From NCBI RefSeq assembly GCF_947498345.1, contig NZ_CANMJY010000003.1, positions 1 to 64,000 of the forward strand: a stretch of DNA of 64,000 nt, written 5' to 3'. Below, piece after piece: positions 18,199 through 25,702 of the stretch. Each line of letters starts with the position of its first letter. Positions within the stretch are counted from its first letter, which is position 1. The notes beneath the pieces are model-generated. The model ran no database searches. It saw only the letters and a program-made list of their open reading frames with translations, and was not told where the DNA came from. Made by a program: the position numbers and the translations under genes. Source of the stretch: an uncultured Winogradskyella sp. GTDB lineage: Bacteria; Bacteroidota; Bacteroidia; Flavobacteriales; Flavobacteriaceae.

Positions 18199-19623
18199 CT
18201 ATAGTAATGCTTGTAGCAAATCCTGTAGCTTGAGCTTTTCTTGTGTTCCTGTTTCCATAGTCTTTAAAGTAAACATTTTAGACTCTAGCTCTTCTTTACC
18301 CACTAAAACCACATAAGGAATATTACGACGGTTGGCATAGGTCATTTGCTTTTTCATTTTAGCAGCATCAGGATATAGCTCAGCTTTAATACCTTTCTGT
18401 CTTAACTGCGTAACAGCTTCTAAGCAGGCGAGTGCTTCTTTCTCACCAAAGTTGATAAATAACACTTTGGTAGCATCAGTTATGGTATTAGGGAATAAGC
18501 CTAGCTCTTCTAATACTAAGTAAATACGATCTAAGCCAAAGCTTATCCCTACTCCACTGGTATCTGGTTTTCCGAAAATACTCGTTAGATCATCATAACG
18601 ACCTCCACCACCAATAGAGCCCATTTTTACACCTTCTGGTGCTGAAACTTCAAAAATCGCACCTGTATAGTAGTTAAGACCTCTCGCTAGTGTCACATCT
18701 AACTGCAATGTGGCCGTTTTTAATTTTAAGTTTGAAATGGCTGTATTTATAAATTCGAGCTCTTTAATCCCTTCTAGGCCAATTTCTGAAACACTTAAAA
18801 TAGATTTTAGACTCTTTACCTGATTACCAAAATCCCCTTTTAATGAAAATAAAGGCTGAAGTTTAGATATACCTTCTTCAGAAATACCCTTACTGCGCAT
18901 TTCTTCTTTTACCTTCTCCTCTCCTATCTTATCGAGCTTATCTAAAGCTACCGTAAAATCAATTAACTTATCCTGGGCGCCAATAACTTCTGCAATACCA
19001 GATAGTATTTTACGGTTATTAATTTTTATGGTAACACCATCTAACTTTAAAGCGTTAAACACAGCGTCATACAATTGCACAAACTCTACTTCCTGAAACA
19101 ACGACTTTGAGCCAACCACATCTGCATCGCATTGGTAAAACTCTCTAAAGCGACCTTTTTGTGGGCGATCTGCACGCCAAACAGGTTGTATTTGGTAGCG
19201 TTTAAACGGAAATACAATATCATTTTGGTGTTGTACCACGTAACGTGCAAAAGGTACTGTAAGGTCGTAGCGAAGGGCTTTGCCAGATATTCCATCAGTA
19301 AACTTATTAAGTTCTATCTTTTCAGAAATGCTTAATTCATCTAAAGATTTAAGCATAAGAGTATTTAGAGATTCGGGTAATTCTATTGTATTCTTTTCAA
19401 AAAGGAAATTACCAGAATTCAAAATCTTAAAAATCAAACGATCTCCTTCATCTCCATATTTACCCATTAAGGTTTCCGAGTTTTCAAAGCTTGGAGTTTC
19501 TATAGGCTGAAATCCGTATAGCTGAAATTGTTCCTTAGTCGTTTCTATGATATAGGAGCGCTTTGCAACCGCTTCTGCATTAAAATCTCTGGTGCCTTTT
19601 GGTATACTTGGTTTTTGTGCCAT
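18199..19623 (-). CDS. hisS: Histidyl-tRNA synthetase
   Basis: Class II aminoacyl-tRNA synthetase that charges tRNA-His in the cytoplasm. It opens with 'IPKGTRDF', carries motif 2 ('RADRPQKGRFREFYQ'), the HisA-type motif 'ARGLNYYTG', 'GGGRYDDL' and motif 3 ('GVGISFGLDR'). The C-terminal 90 residues are the anticodon-binding alpha/beta domain. I take the ATG at 19623, giving the N-terminus 'MAQKPSIPKG'. An upstream in-frame ATG at 19638 would add 'MREMN' and lies partly inside a hairpin. The 474-residue length suits the longer Bacteroidota form. A good promoter lies at 19731-19763, leaving a leader of about 100 bases. Confidence 0.96.
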   Translation of the reverse strand: MAQKPSIPKGTRDFNAEAVAKRSYIIETTKEQFQLYGFQPIETPSFENSETLMGKYGDEGDRLIFKILNSGNFLFEKNTIELPESLNTLMLKSLDELSISEKIELNKFTDGISGKALRYDLTVPFARYVVQHQNDIVFPFKRYQIQPVWRADRPQKGRFREFYQCDADVVGSKSLFQEVEFVQLYDAVFNALKLDGVTIKINNRKILSGIAEVIGAQDKLIDFTVALDKLDKIGEEKVKEEMRSKGISEEGISKLQPLFSLKGDFGNQVKSLKSILSVSEIGLEGIKELEFINTAISNLKLKTATLQLDVTLARGLNYYTGAIFEVSAPEGVKMGSIGGGGRYDDLTSIFGKPDTSGVGISFGLDRIYLVLEELGLFPNTITDATKVLFINFGEKEALACLEAVTQLRQKGIKAELYPDAAKMKKQMTYANRRNIPYVVLVGKEELESKMFTLKTMETGTQEKLKLQDLLQALL

Positions 19624-19629
19624 ATTCAT

Positions 19630-19647
19630 CTCCCGCAAAAGCGGGAG
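19630..19647 (-). promoter_or_regulatory. GC-rich hairpin in the hisS leader, covering the ribosome-entry region
   Basis: A perfect 7-bp inverted repeat, CTCCCGC-AAAA-GCGGGAG, ends seven bases before the chosen hisS ATG. It is far more GC-rich than its surroundings. In the mRNA the 3' arm (GCGGGAG) would sit where a Shine-Dalgarno sequence would lie. It resembles the short palindromic repeats scattered in many Flavobacteriaceae genomes, but I see only this copy in the window. Confidence 0.6.
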
Positions 19648-19730
19648 TCTCTTTAAATGAAACTCTACGTGTTTTAAAAATCACTTTGACTGTAACATGT
19701 GTGACACTTGGTGAGATTTAAAACTAATCA

Positions 19731-19763
19731 CAAAAATATTATAAATTTTAGAGGCATAGCCAA
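19731..19763 (-). promoter_or_regulatory. hisS promoter
   Basis: Read on the minus strand: TTG at 19763-19761, a 22-base spacer, then TATTTTTG at 19738-19731. This matches the Bacteroidota TTG-N(17-23)-TAnnTTTG consensus exactly. Confidence 0.65.
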
Positions 19764-19843
19764 GTAATTTCAAATTTATAGTAACTTTATAGAGCTTAAA
19801 GCGTCTTATACTTTTAAACAGCCCAATTAACTATAAAAAATCT

Positions 19844-21085
19844 ATGTTTTCACTGACCAGAGAGAATATTAAAATTGCTTTTGGCTCTATTAAAAGTCAA
19901 TTACTCCGTACAATTTTAACTGTTTTAATCATTGCTATTGGTATTATGGCATTGGTTGGTATTTTAAGTTGTGTTTCGGCTTTACAGAACAGCATTTCTG
20001 GTAGTTTCTCGTCTATGGGTGCCAATACCTTTAACTTTCAGCGTTATGAGTTCTCTAACCAGCGTCAAAGTAGTAGAGAGCGTCAAAAGATAAATCCGGT
20101 TATTAATTACAGAAACGTAAAGGATTTTGAAGATAATTACGATTATCCTTTTACCAAGGTTGCTGTATCGTTTACAGGTACCAGAGCCGCCGAAGTTAAA
20201 TATGACAATAAAAAAACTGATCCAGAGGTGCAGATCATTGGATCTAACGAGTATTTTATTGAAAATTCTGGACTCGAAATCGATAATGGTCGTTCGCTAA
20301 ATGTATTTGATGTTGAAAACAGTAATGCCGTTTGTGTCATTGGTAGCGATTTGCAAAAAGCCTTATTCCCAGATGTAAACCCCATAGATAAAACCATCAG
20401 TATCAGAGGTTCTAAATTTAAGGTTGTTGGTGTATTAAAGGAAAAGGGCTCTACGTTTGGAAATAATCAGGATCTAAGGGTAATTATGCCCATACAAAAA
20501 GCACGTTCTATTTTTACCAATCCAAATATAAATTATACCCTTAGTGTCAAGGTAGATAAAAACGATATGCTTGAAAATGCTCAAGAAGAAGCCATTTTAA
20601 CTTTTAGAAATATTAGAGGTCTTAACCCAATTGAAGATAATGATTTTGGTATTGAACGTAGTGATGATTTAATAAACCGCGTTGCAGAAAACACAAGTAC
20701 ACTTTACATTGCTGCCTGGATCATTAGTATAATTACCATATTTGGTTCTACTATTGCTTTGATGAACATTATGCTGGTTTCTGTAAGTGAACGTACACGA
20801 GAAATTGGTGTACGCAAAGCTTTAGGCGCTAAACGTAGAACTATAGCTTTTCAGTTTTTTATGGAAACGATTATTATTGGCCAACTTGGAGGAATTCTTG
20901 GCATTTTGTTAGGCATCGCCATTGGATGGAGCGTTTCTAAAGGCTTTGAACTTGACTTCTCAACTCCATGGGTAGCCATGATCTGGGCAACAAGCATAGC
21001 ATTTATTGTGGCTGTAATATCTGGCTTGTATCCTGCAACAAAAGCGGCACGCTTAGATCCTATTGAATCCTTGAGATATGAGTAA
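19844..21085 (+). CDS. MacB/FtsX-type ABC transporter permease
   Basis: A 413-residue inner-membrane permease. A first transmembrane helix at about 22-45 ('TILTVLIIAIGIMALVGIL') is followed by a MacB-type periplasmic domain (about 50-280) and three C-terminal helices with the FtsX signature 'SERTREIGVRKALGAKRR'. It ends 'LYPATKAARLDPIESLRYE', typical of the family. The matching ATPase and membrane-fusion protein are not adjacent and must be encoded elsewhere. The likely role is mechanotransmission in export or lipoprotein handling; the cargo is unknown. Confidence 0.88.
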   Translation: MFSLTRENIKIAFGSIKSQLLRTILTVLIIAIGIMALVGILSCVSALQNSISGSFSSMGANTFNFQRYEFSNQRQSSRERQKINPVINYRNVKDFEDNYDYPFTKVAVSFTGTRAAEVKYDNKKTDPEVQIIGSNEYFIENSGLEIDNGRSLNVFDVENSNAVCVIGSDLQKALFPDVNPIDKTISIRGSKFKVVGVLKEKGSTFGNNQDLRVIMPIQKARSIFTNPNINYTLSVKVDKNDMLENAQEEAILTFRNIRGLNPIEDNDFGIERSDDLINRVAENTSTLYIAAWIISIITIFGSTIALMNIMLVSVSERTREIGVRKALGAKRRTIAFQFFMETIIIGQLGGILGILLGIAIGWSVSKGFELDFSTPWVAMIWATSIAFIVAVISGLYPATKAARLDPIESLRYE

Positions 21086-21087
21086 TT

Positions 21088-21267
21088 GTGATTAAAGTTC
21101 TAAATAAAATAAATATTTTTTTCAGAAATTTATTACTTGATGATGTAGATAAAGCTATTCATAAACCATTACCTCATCATAGGAAATTTGCATCCGTAAA
21201 AAGGCAAAAAGACCACATAAAAAAAAAGAGACTAAAAGAACGAAAAGAGCAAAGTAGATGCTTTTAA
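21088..21267 (+). CDS. Possible small basic protein (59 codons, GTG start)
   Basis: An open frame starts at a GTG two bases after the permease stop and runs 59 codons. It includes 'LLLDDVDKAIHKPLPHHRK' and ends in a highly charged tail, 'HIKKKRLKERKEQSRCF'. The acidic patch followed by a Lys/Arg-rich tail is not what random AT-rich sequence usually gives. The closeness to the permease suggests translational coupling. It overlaps the convergent DUF6495 gene by four bases at the 3' ends. No family is recognised. Confidence 0.4.
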   Translation: MIKVLNKINIFFRNLLLDDVDKAIHKPLPHHRKFASVKRQKDHIKKKRLKERKEQSRCF

Positions 21268-21743
21268 TCTTTCTGCCCTATCAACTTCTCAAAATACTGA
21301 AACAATTCACCCTTTGTAATATTAGCACCCTGTTGAATCAGTTTAAAAATATCCAAATACTTATCATCAGAATATTCTTTTTTTGCATTAAAAAACTCTA
21401 TATCATCAGAAAGTAGATTATCTCTTAACCATTGAAACCCTTCTTTTGTAGTTAGATCTACTTTATCTTCTTTAAGCTTTAAAGCAATAAGATGCATATC
21501 ATTAGCTTTGCATTTAAAAAGATGTATTTGGTTTGGTGAAATATGCTCCAAATATTCAACCTTATCTAAAACACCATACCATACCAAATCACTAAACACA
21601 TCGAGTTCTTGCTCGGCTGCTTCGGGTTTGTTTGTTTTAATATCCTCCCATTCGTCAGCGGTTATGGATTTTGTTGCCAAAAAATTAATGAATTCTTGAT
21701 GTAATTCTTCAAATTGTTCTTTTGTTAATCTTGTATATTTCAT
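21264..21743 (-). CDS. DUF6495-like protein
   Basis: A 159-residue acidic cytoplasmic protein, mostly helical by appearance, with no signal peptide or membrane segment. 'MKYTRLTKEQFEELHQEFI' and 'AEQELDVFSDLVWYGVL' match my memory of the Bacteroidota-specific DUF6495 family, whose function is unknown. It lies 37 bases downstream of the stop of the GDPD lipoprotein gene only in map order; both are on the minus strand with GDPD following it, so the two may form a small operon. Confidence 0.6.
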   Translation of the reverse strand: MKYTRLTKEQFEELHQEFINFLATKSITADEWEDIKTNKPEAAEQELDVFSDLVWYGVLDKVEYLEHISPNQIHLFKCKANDMHLIALKLKEDKVDLTTKEGFQWLRDNLLSDDIEFFNAKKEYSDDKYLDIFKLIQQGANITKGELFQYFEKLIGQKD

Positions 21744-21780
21744 CTTCTTGTCATTCTAAACTTGTTTCAGAATCTTAAAT

Positions 21781-22650
21781 TTAATTAATTGCTTTATAGG
21801 CTTTAAAAGGTCTATCCGTTGCAATGATATCTACCCCCTTATTCTTCCATTGCTCATAAAGCCCATCACCCCTAGCCTCAGCTTGCCTGTCTAAGTTGCC
21901 TAGAGTTCCTAAAATACACACAATATTTTCTTTGTGAAGTCTTTTATATAGAGACTTATTAGACAATCTTGTACCAGTAAAAGCCAGCATATTTTCAACA
22001 GGTATATTAGTTTCTAGAAGCCTATCAAATTCTTTGTGATTTCTTGCCGAAACTGATAATAGTAGTTCTGGTGCTAAATTATATGCCGATTGTGCTTGTA
22101 CTATGTCGTATGTTATAATGATACAGACATGCTCAGCTTTAGCATCTTTTATAGCATTTATAACATCTTCTTGTTTTACACTACGCTTAATATCTACAGT
22201 TAAAATGACATTATTGATTTTGCACCACTCTAAAACTTTAGAAAATAATGGGATTTTAAATTTAGTTACTGTTCCGAAATCATCAACCAAATTATACTTT
22301 TTTAGCTGATTATAAGTCATATACTTAACAGAGCCACTCCCGTTTGTTGTTCTATCTATAGAATTATCGTGCATCAAGATAAGTTTACCATCTTTAGTTT
22401 GCGCAATATCAACTTCGTAGATTGCAGAAATACTATCATTTACATACTGTAAAGTTTCAAGACAGTTTTCAGGATAGTTTTTTAAACCTTTTCCACCTCT
22501 ATGCACACTAATATTTGGATAATCCACTTTTGTGGCTTTAAAAACTTCAATGAGTTTTGATGTTTTTACAGCCGATGTTGTCTTTTCGACATTAGAATCT
22601 TTACAACTAAAGAGACAAATAGCTACAAATAATAGTATAAATCGTTTCAT
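21781..22650 (-). CDS. Glycerophosphodiester phosphodiesterase family lipoprotein
   Basis: A 289-residue lipoprotein with lipobox 'CLFSC' (Cys16). The GDPD TIM barrel begins 'HRGGKGLKNYPENCLET', with the His-Arg and Glu-Asn residues of the active site. 'EVDIAQTKDGKLILMHDN' supplies the second conserved metal/His cluster, and the domain ends in 'DIIATDRPFKA'. The family hydrolyses glycerophosphodiesters to glycerol-3-phosphate and alcohols. A lipid-anchored periplasmic enzyme suggests scavenging of lipid headgroup products. It starts 15 bases before the terminator of the ribosomal operon and probably has its own promoter. Confidence 0.88.
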   Translation of the reverse strand: MKRFILLFVAICLFSCKDSNVEKTTSAVKTSKLIEVFKATKVDYPNISVHRGGKGLKNYPENCLETLQYVNDSISAIYEVDIAQTKDGKLILMHDNSIDRTTNGSGSVKYMTYNQLKKYNLVDDFGTVTKFKIPLFSKVLEWCKINNVILTVDIKRSVKQEDVINAIKDAKAEHVCIIITYDIVQAQSAYNLAPELLLSVSARNHKEFDRLLETNIPVENMLAFTGTRLSNKSLYKRLHKENIVCILGTLGNLDRQAEARGDGLYEQWKNKGVDIIATDRPFKAYKAIN

Positions 22651-22664
22651 AAAGTATGAAAATG

Positions 22665-22695
22665 AAAAAACCGTTTAGAGAACTAAACGGCTTTT
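22665..22695 (-). terminator. Terminator of the rpsF-rpsR-rplI operon
   Basis: Read on the minus strand: AAAAGCCGTTTAG, a four-base loop, then CTAAACGGTTTTTT, including one G-U pair. It lies 20 bases after the rplI stop codon and ends in six T residues. Confidence 0.8.
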
Positions 22696-22714
22696 AATTA
22701 TTTAACGAGTGTGT

Positions 22715-23164
22715 TTATTTTTCTGCAACAACCTCAAACGGTAAGTCTACAGAAACTTCTCTGTGTAATCTGATAACAGCATTATATTTACCTAAACGCT
22801 TAACGTTACCACCTATTACATTGATGTATTTTTTATCAACTTCGTGACCTTCTTTATTTAAAGCATCTGCTAAATCTATATTATTTACAGATCCAAAAAG
22901 TTTATCACCAGCACCTACTTTAGAAGTAATTTTAACTTCAAGTTCAGCTAAAGCATCAGCAGTTTTTTGTGCAGCTTCTATAATTGATTTTTCTTTGTAT
23001 GCTCTTTGCTTTAAAGTCTCTGCCAATACTTTTTTAGCAGAAGCAGTAGCCATTACAGCATGACCTTGAGGAATTAAAAAATTTCTACCATAACCGTTCT
23101 TTACTGTTACAATATCGTCTTTAAATCCTAAATTTTCAACGTCTTGTTTTAATATAAGTTCCAT
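22715..23164 (-). CDS. rplI: 50S ribosomal protein L9
   Basis: A 149-residue large-subunit protein. The N-terminal rRNA-binding domain reads 'MELILKQDVENLGFKDDIV' and carries the conserved 'GYGRNFLIPQG'. A long connecting helix (about 42-75) leads to the C-terminal domain with 'LFGSV'. It is the last gene of the rpsF-rpsR-rplI operon, 12 bases after rpsR. Confidence 0.97.
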   Translation of the reverse strand: MELILKQDVENLGFKDDIVTVKNGYGRNFLIPQGHAVMATASAKKVLAETLKQRAYKEKSIIEAAQKTADALAELEVKITSKVGAGDKLFGSVNNIDLADALNKEGHEVDKKYINVIGGNVKRLGKYNAVIRLHREVSVDLPFEVVAEK

Positions 23165-23176
23165 TGTTATGATATT

Positions 23177-23473
23177 TTATTTTAATAAATCTGCAACGTA
23201 TGGCATTAAAGCTAAATGTCTAGCTCTCTTTACAGCCACAGATACTTTTCTTTGATATTTTAAAGACGTTCCTGTTAAACGTCTTGGCAATAATTTACCT
23301 TGCTCGTTTACAAAGCTCAATAAGAAATCTGGGTCTTTATAATCCACATACTTAATACCAGACTTTTTAAAACGGCAGTACTTCTTAGTTTTAGAAGTCT
23401 CTATATTTAAAGGCGTAAGATATCTGATCTCACCATCCTTTTTTCCTTTTGCTTGTTGTTCTATTGATGACAT
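23177..23473 (-). CDS. rpsR: 30S ribosomal protein S18
   Basis: A 98-residue small-subunit protein that binds 16S rRNA as a pair with S6. The conserved core reads '[20 protein letters not shown]', then '[20 protein letters not shown]' and '[12 protein letters not shown]'. It starts three bases after the rpsF stop. Confidence 0.97.
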   Translation of the reverse strand: MSSIEQQAKGKKDGEIRYLTPLNIETSKTKKYCRFKKSGIKYVDYKDPDFLLSFVNEQGKLLPRRLTGTSLKYQRKVSVAVKRARHLALMPYVADLLK

Positions 23474-23476
23474 AAA

Positions 23477-23815
23477 TTACGCTTTTTGTTTGTTTCTATC
23501 TCTTCTCTTATCAGCCCAAGCCGCAGCGTGCTTGTCTAATTTTACAGTTAAGTAACGCATAAAACGCTCATCACGTCTAAACTCTACTTCTAAATCTTCA
23601 ATTGCTTCTCCAGCAACAGTGTAATCAAATAAGTGATAAAAACCACTCTTTTTGTTTTGGATTGGATATGCTAATTTTTTTAAGCCCCAATCTTCTTTGG
23701 CGGTCATCTTTGCTCCTTTAGAAACGAGGAAATCCTCATATTTCTTTACTGTCTCCTTTATCTGATCTTCAGATAAAACGGGATTTAAGATGAAAACAGT
23801 TTCGTAACGATTCAT
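23477..23815 (-). CDS. rpsF: 30S ribosomal protein S6
   Basis: A 112-residue small-subunit protein, partner of S18. It begins 'MNRYETVFILNPVLS' with the ferredoxin-like fold and contains 'WGLKKLAYPIQNKKSGFYH', the conserved rRNA- and S18-binding region. It is the first gene of the operon, with a strong promoter 34 bases upstream. S6-S18 leaders often contain an autoregulatory binding hairpin in other bacteria; I see no convincing one in this short leader. Confidence 0.97.
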   Translation of the reverse strand: MNRYETVFILNPVLSEDQIKETVKKYEDFLVSKGAKMTAKEDWGLKKLAYPIQNKKSGFYHLFDYTVAGEAIEDLEVEFRRDERFMRYLTVKLDKHAAAWADKRRDRNKQKA

Positions 23816-23848
23816 AAAAATTAAATTTGTTTATTGTTAAAACGGCTG

Positions 23849-23879
23849 CAAAAATACGCATTAATTCTAATTCTGGCAA
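23849..23879 (-). promoter_or_regulatory. Promoter of the rpsF operon
   Basis: Read on the minus strand: TTG at 23879-23877, a 20-base spacer, then TATTTTTG at 23856-23849. It is an exact match to the Bacteroidota sigma-A consensus, and the best one in the window. Confidence 0.75.
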
Positions 23880-24017
23880 CGTTTTTACCAGTAAAATTAC
23901 GAACCGTTTTATGACTAAATAATTATGTTAAATTTTACACTTTGTCGGTAAAATTTGTTTTTTAACCGAATTTATCGTACTATTGTCGATATCTTAACCT
24001 AATAAAATATTAATGTT

Positions 24018-24713
24018 ATGACTTTAAACTGTGTAGTTGTTGATGATTCTGCGATTCAGCGTCTTTCTATAGTAAAGTTAATCGAGAATCATTCTTCGCT
24101 TAACCTTATTGCAGAGTACAGCAGTGCGTTAGAAACAAAAAACGGTCTTAATACACACAAAGTAGATCTTATCTTCTTAGATATAGAGATGCCTGTATTA
24201 AACGGTTTTGAGCTATTAGATGTACTCAACAACAAACCCCAAATTATTTTTGTTACAGGTAAAACCGAATATGCTTTTAAAGCATTTAATTACGATGCTA
24301 CCGACTATCTTCAAAAACCAATCACAAAAGAACGTTTTAATACTGCCGTAGAAAAAGCTATTGAGCAGCACAAATTAAAATTAGACTTTAACGAAACTGA
24401 TGGTGAACACATCTTTGTAAAGAGTAACCTTAAAAAACGTAAAGTTTATATTAAGGATATTAAATGGATTGAAGCTTTAGGCGATTATGTAAAAGTCGTA
24501 ACAGAAGAAAACAGCCTGGTAGTATTATCTACCATGAAAGCTTTTGAAAAAGAATTACCTGAAGGAAAATTTTTAAGAATTCATAAATCTTATATTGTGA
24601 ATTTAGATAAAATTGACCGTTTTAATAGTAAAAATGTTGAAGTTGGTGCTTATGAGATTCCATTGAGTCGAAATAAAAAGACCCAGCTTGTAGATGCTTT
24701 GAATAATATGTAA
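24018..24713 (+). CDS. LytTR-family response regulator
   Basis: A 231-residue cytoplasmic regulator. The receiver domain (1-120) has the acidic pair 'VVDD', phosphoacceptor Asp55 in 'LIFLDIEMP', and the conserved Lys in 'DYLQKPI'. The LytTR DNA-binding domain (about 135-231) shows 'IKDIKWIEALGDYVKV' and 'FLRIHKSYIVNLDKI'. It would be phosphorylated by a LytS-type kinase of the His_kinase family, but none is adjacent. It is divergent from rpsF across a 202-base gap that also holds the rpsF promoter. Confidence 0.93.
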   Translation: MTLNCVVVDDSAIQRLSIVKLIENHSSLNLIAEYSSALETKNGLNTHKVDLIFLDIEMPVLNGFELLDVLNNKPQIIFVTGKTEYAFKAFNYDATDYLQKPITKERFNTAVEKAIEQHKLKLDFNETDGEHIFVKSNLKKRKVYIKDIKWIEALGDYVKVVTEENSLVVLSTMKAFEKELPEGKFLRIHKSYIVNLDKIDRFNSKNVEVGAYEIPLSRNKKTQLVDALNNM

Positions 24714-24754
24714 AAATATTACTTTATCATTTAAAGCATTACATTATAATCTAT

Positions 24755-24787
24755 AAAAATCCCAGCAGAAATGTTGGGGTTTTTTAT
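24755..24787 (+). terminator. Rho-independent terminator after the LytTR gene
   Basis: Stem ATCCCAGC / GTTGGGGT with a six-base loop and two G-U pairs, followed by a run of six T residues. It lies about 45 bases after the stop codon. Confidence 0.65.
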
Positions 24788-24846
24788 TACTCATTTAAAA
24801 TTTTAGTTCTAAACAAACGTTGGTATTAATACTAAGAACCCATATT

Positions 24847-25665
24847 TTGAATAGAACCATAACCATCTTCTTATTATCATCTTATTTTTTTATTTGCTGC
24901 AATAAAAAAGATATCGAGACAGAAAAAAGCGAATTTAAACTTCCTGTTGTAGTAAACAGTGAATTATTTGAACGCGACTCCATTAGAAAATACGAGCATG
25001 AAGTGAATTACTTAACTTCAGTATACCCAACCTTTATAGGCAAATTTAAATTTAATGACAGCATAGATATAAATCCGAAAAAGAAAGACACTTCACTTTA
25101 CAATATCAATGTAAAAAAGTCTGAGGATTTAAAAAAAATAAACCAAAGTGGTCTTGAACTTATTACTGATTACGAAACGACCGTATTTTTTAATTGGTTT
25201 GGCTATGAAAGTATTGCATACTTTAACTATTACCCTGTTTATTTGGTAAATTCAACTGCCACAAATAAAATCTTATTCGGAAAAGACTCTCACGTATTTG
25301 GAATACAAGAAGCTCAAGACATAGACAACTACAACTCTTGGAAACCAATCGAAGCCAAAGCTTGGGATTTTTGTGGAAATGGACATTGGCATTTAATTAT
25401 AAGACCAAACGAATTTGGTTTAGTTCTAATGCCAAAATACAAAGGAGATTACAAAACTAAATTAAGAACACGAATTAAAAATGGTGACAATATCATTGTA
25501 AGCAATAGTTATTATGGTGTAATTAACAAATCTCAATTCAAAATAAAAGACAGCTCGTATGTGCAAAGAAGGTTGAACGATTCCAATGGACTAGATGCTT
25601 TTTCGCTTTTTTATGGAGCAGTACCCTATAAAGAAGATTGGGCTGTATTAAGTGCAGGAAATTAA
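24847..25665 (+). CDS. Hypothetical lipoprotein
   Basis: A 272-residue protein of unknown family. I prefer the TTG at 24847 over the TTG at 24820, because it gives a compact lipoprotein signal: Asn-Arg, a hydrophobic stretch, then the lipobox 'FFICC'. The mature part is rich in Tyr, Phe, Asn and Trp ('FFNWFGYESIAYFNYYPVY', 'WDFCGNGHWHLII') and has no transmembrane segment, so a soluble beta-rich fold is plausible. The gene stands alone between the LytTR terminator and the convergent priA. Nothing in the neighbourhood suggests a function. Confidence 0.65.
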   Translation: MNRTITIFLLSSYFFICCNKKDIETEKSEFKLPVVVNSELFERDSIRKYEHEVNYLTSVYPTFIGKFKFNDSIDINPKKKDTSLYNINVKKSEDLKKINQSGLELITDYETTVFFNWFGYESIAYFNYYPVYLVNSTATNKILFGKDSHVFGIQEAQDIDNYNSWKPIEAKAWDFCGNGHWHLIIRPNEFGLVLMPKYKGDYKTKLRTRIKNGDNIIVSNSYYGVINKSQFKIKDSSYVQRRLNDSNGLDAFSLFYGAVPYKEDWAVLSAGN

Positions 25666-25702
25666 GTATCCTTTACGTCTTTTTTTGGATTGAAAATTTT
25701 CA

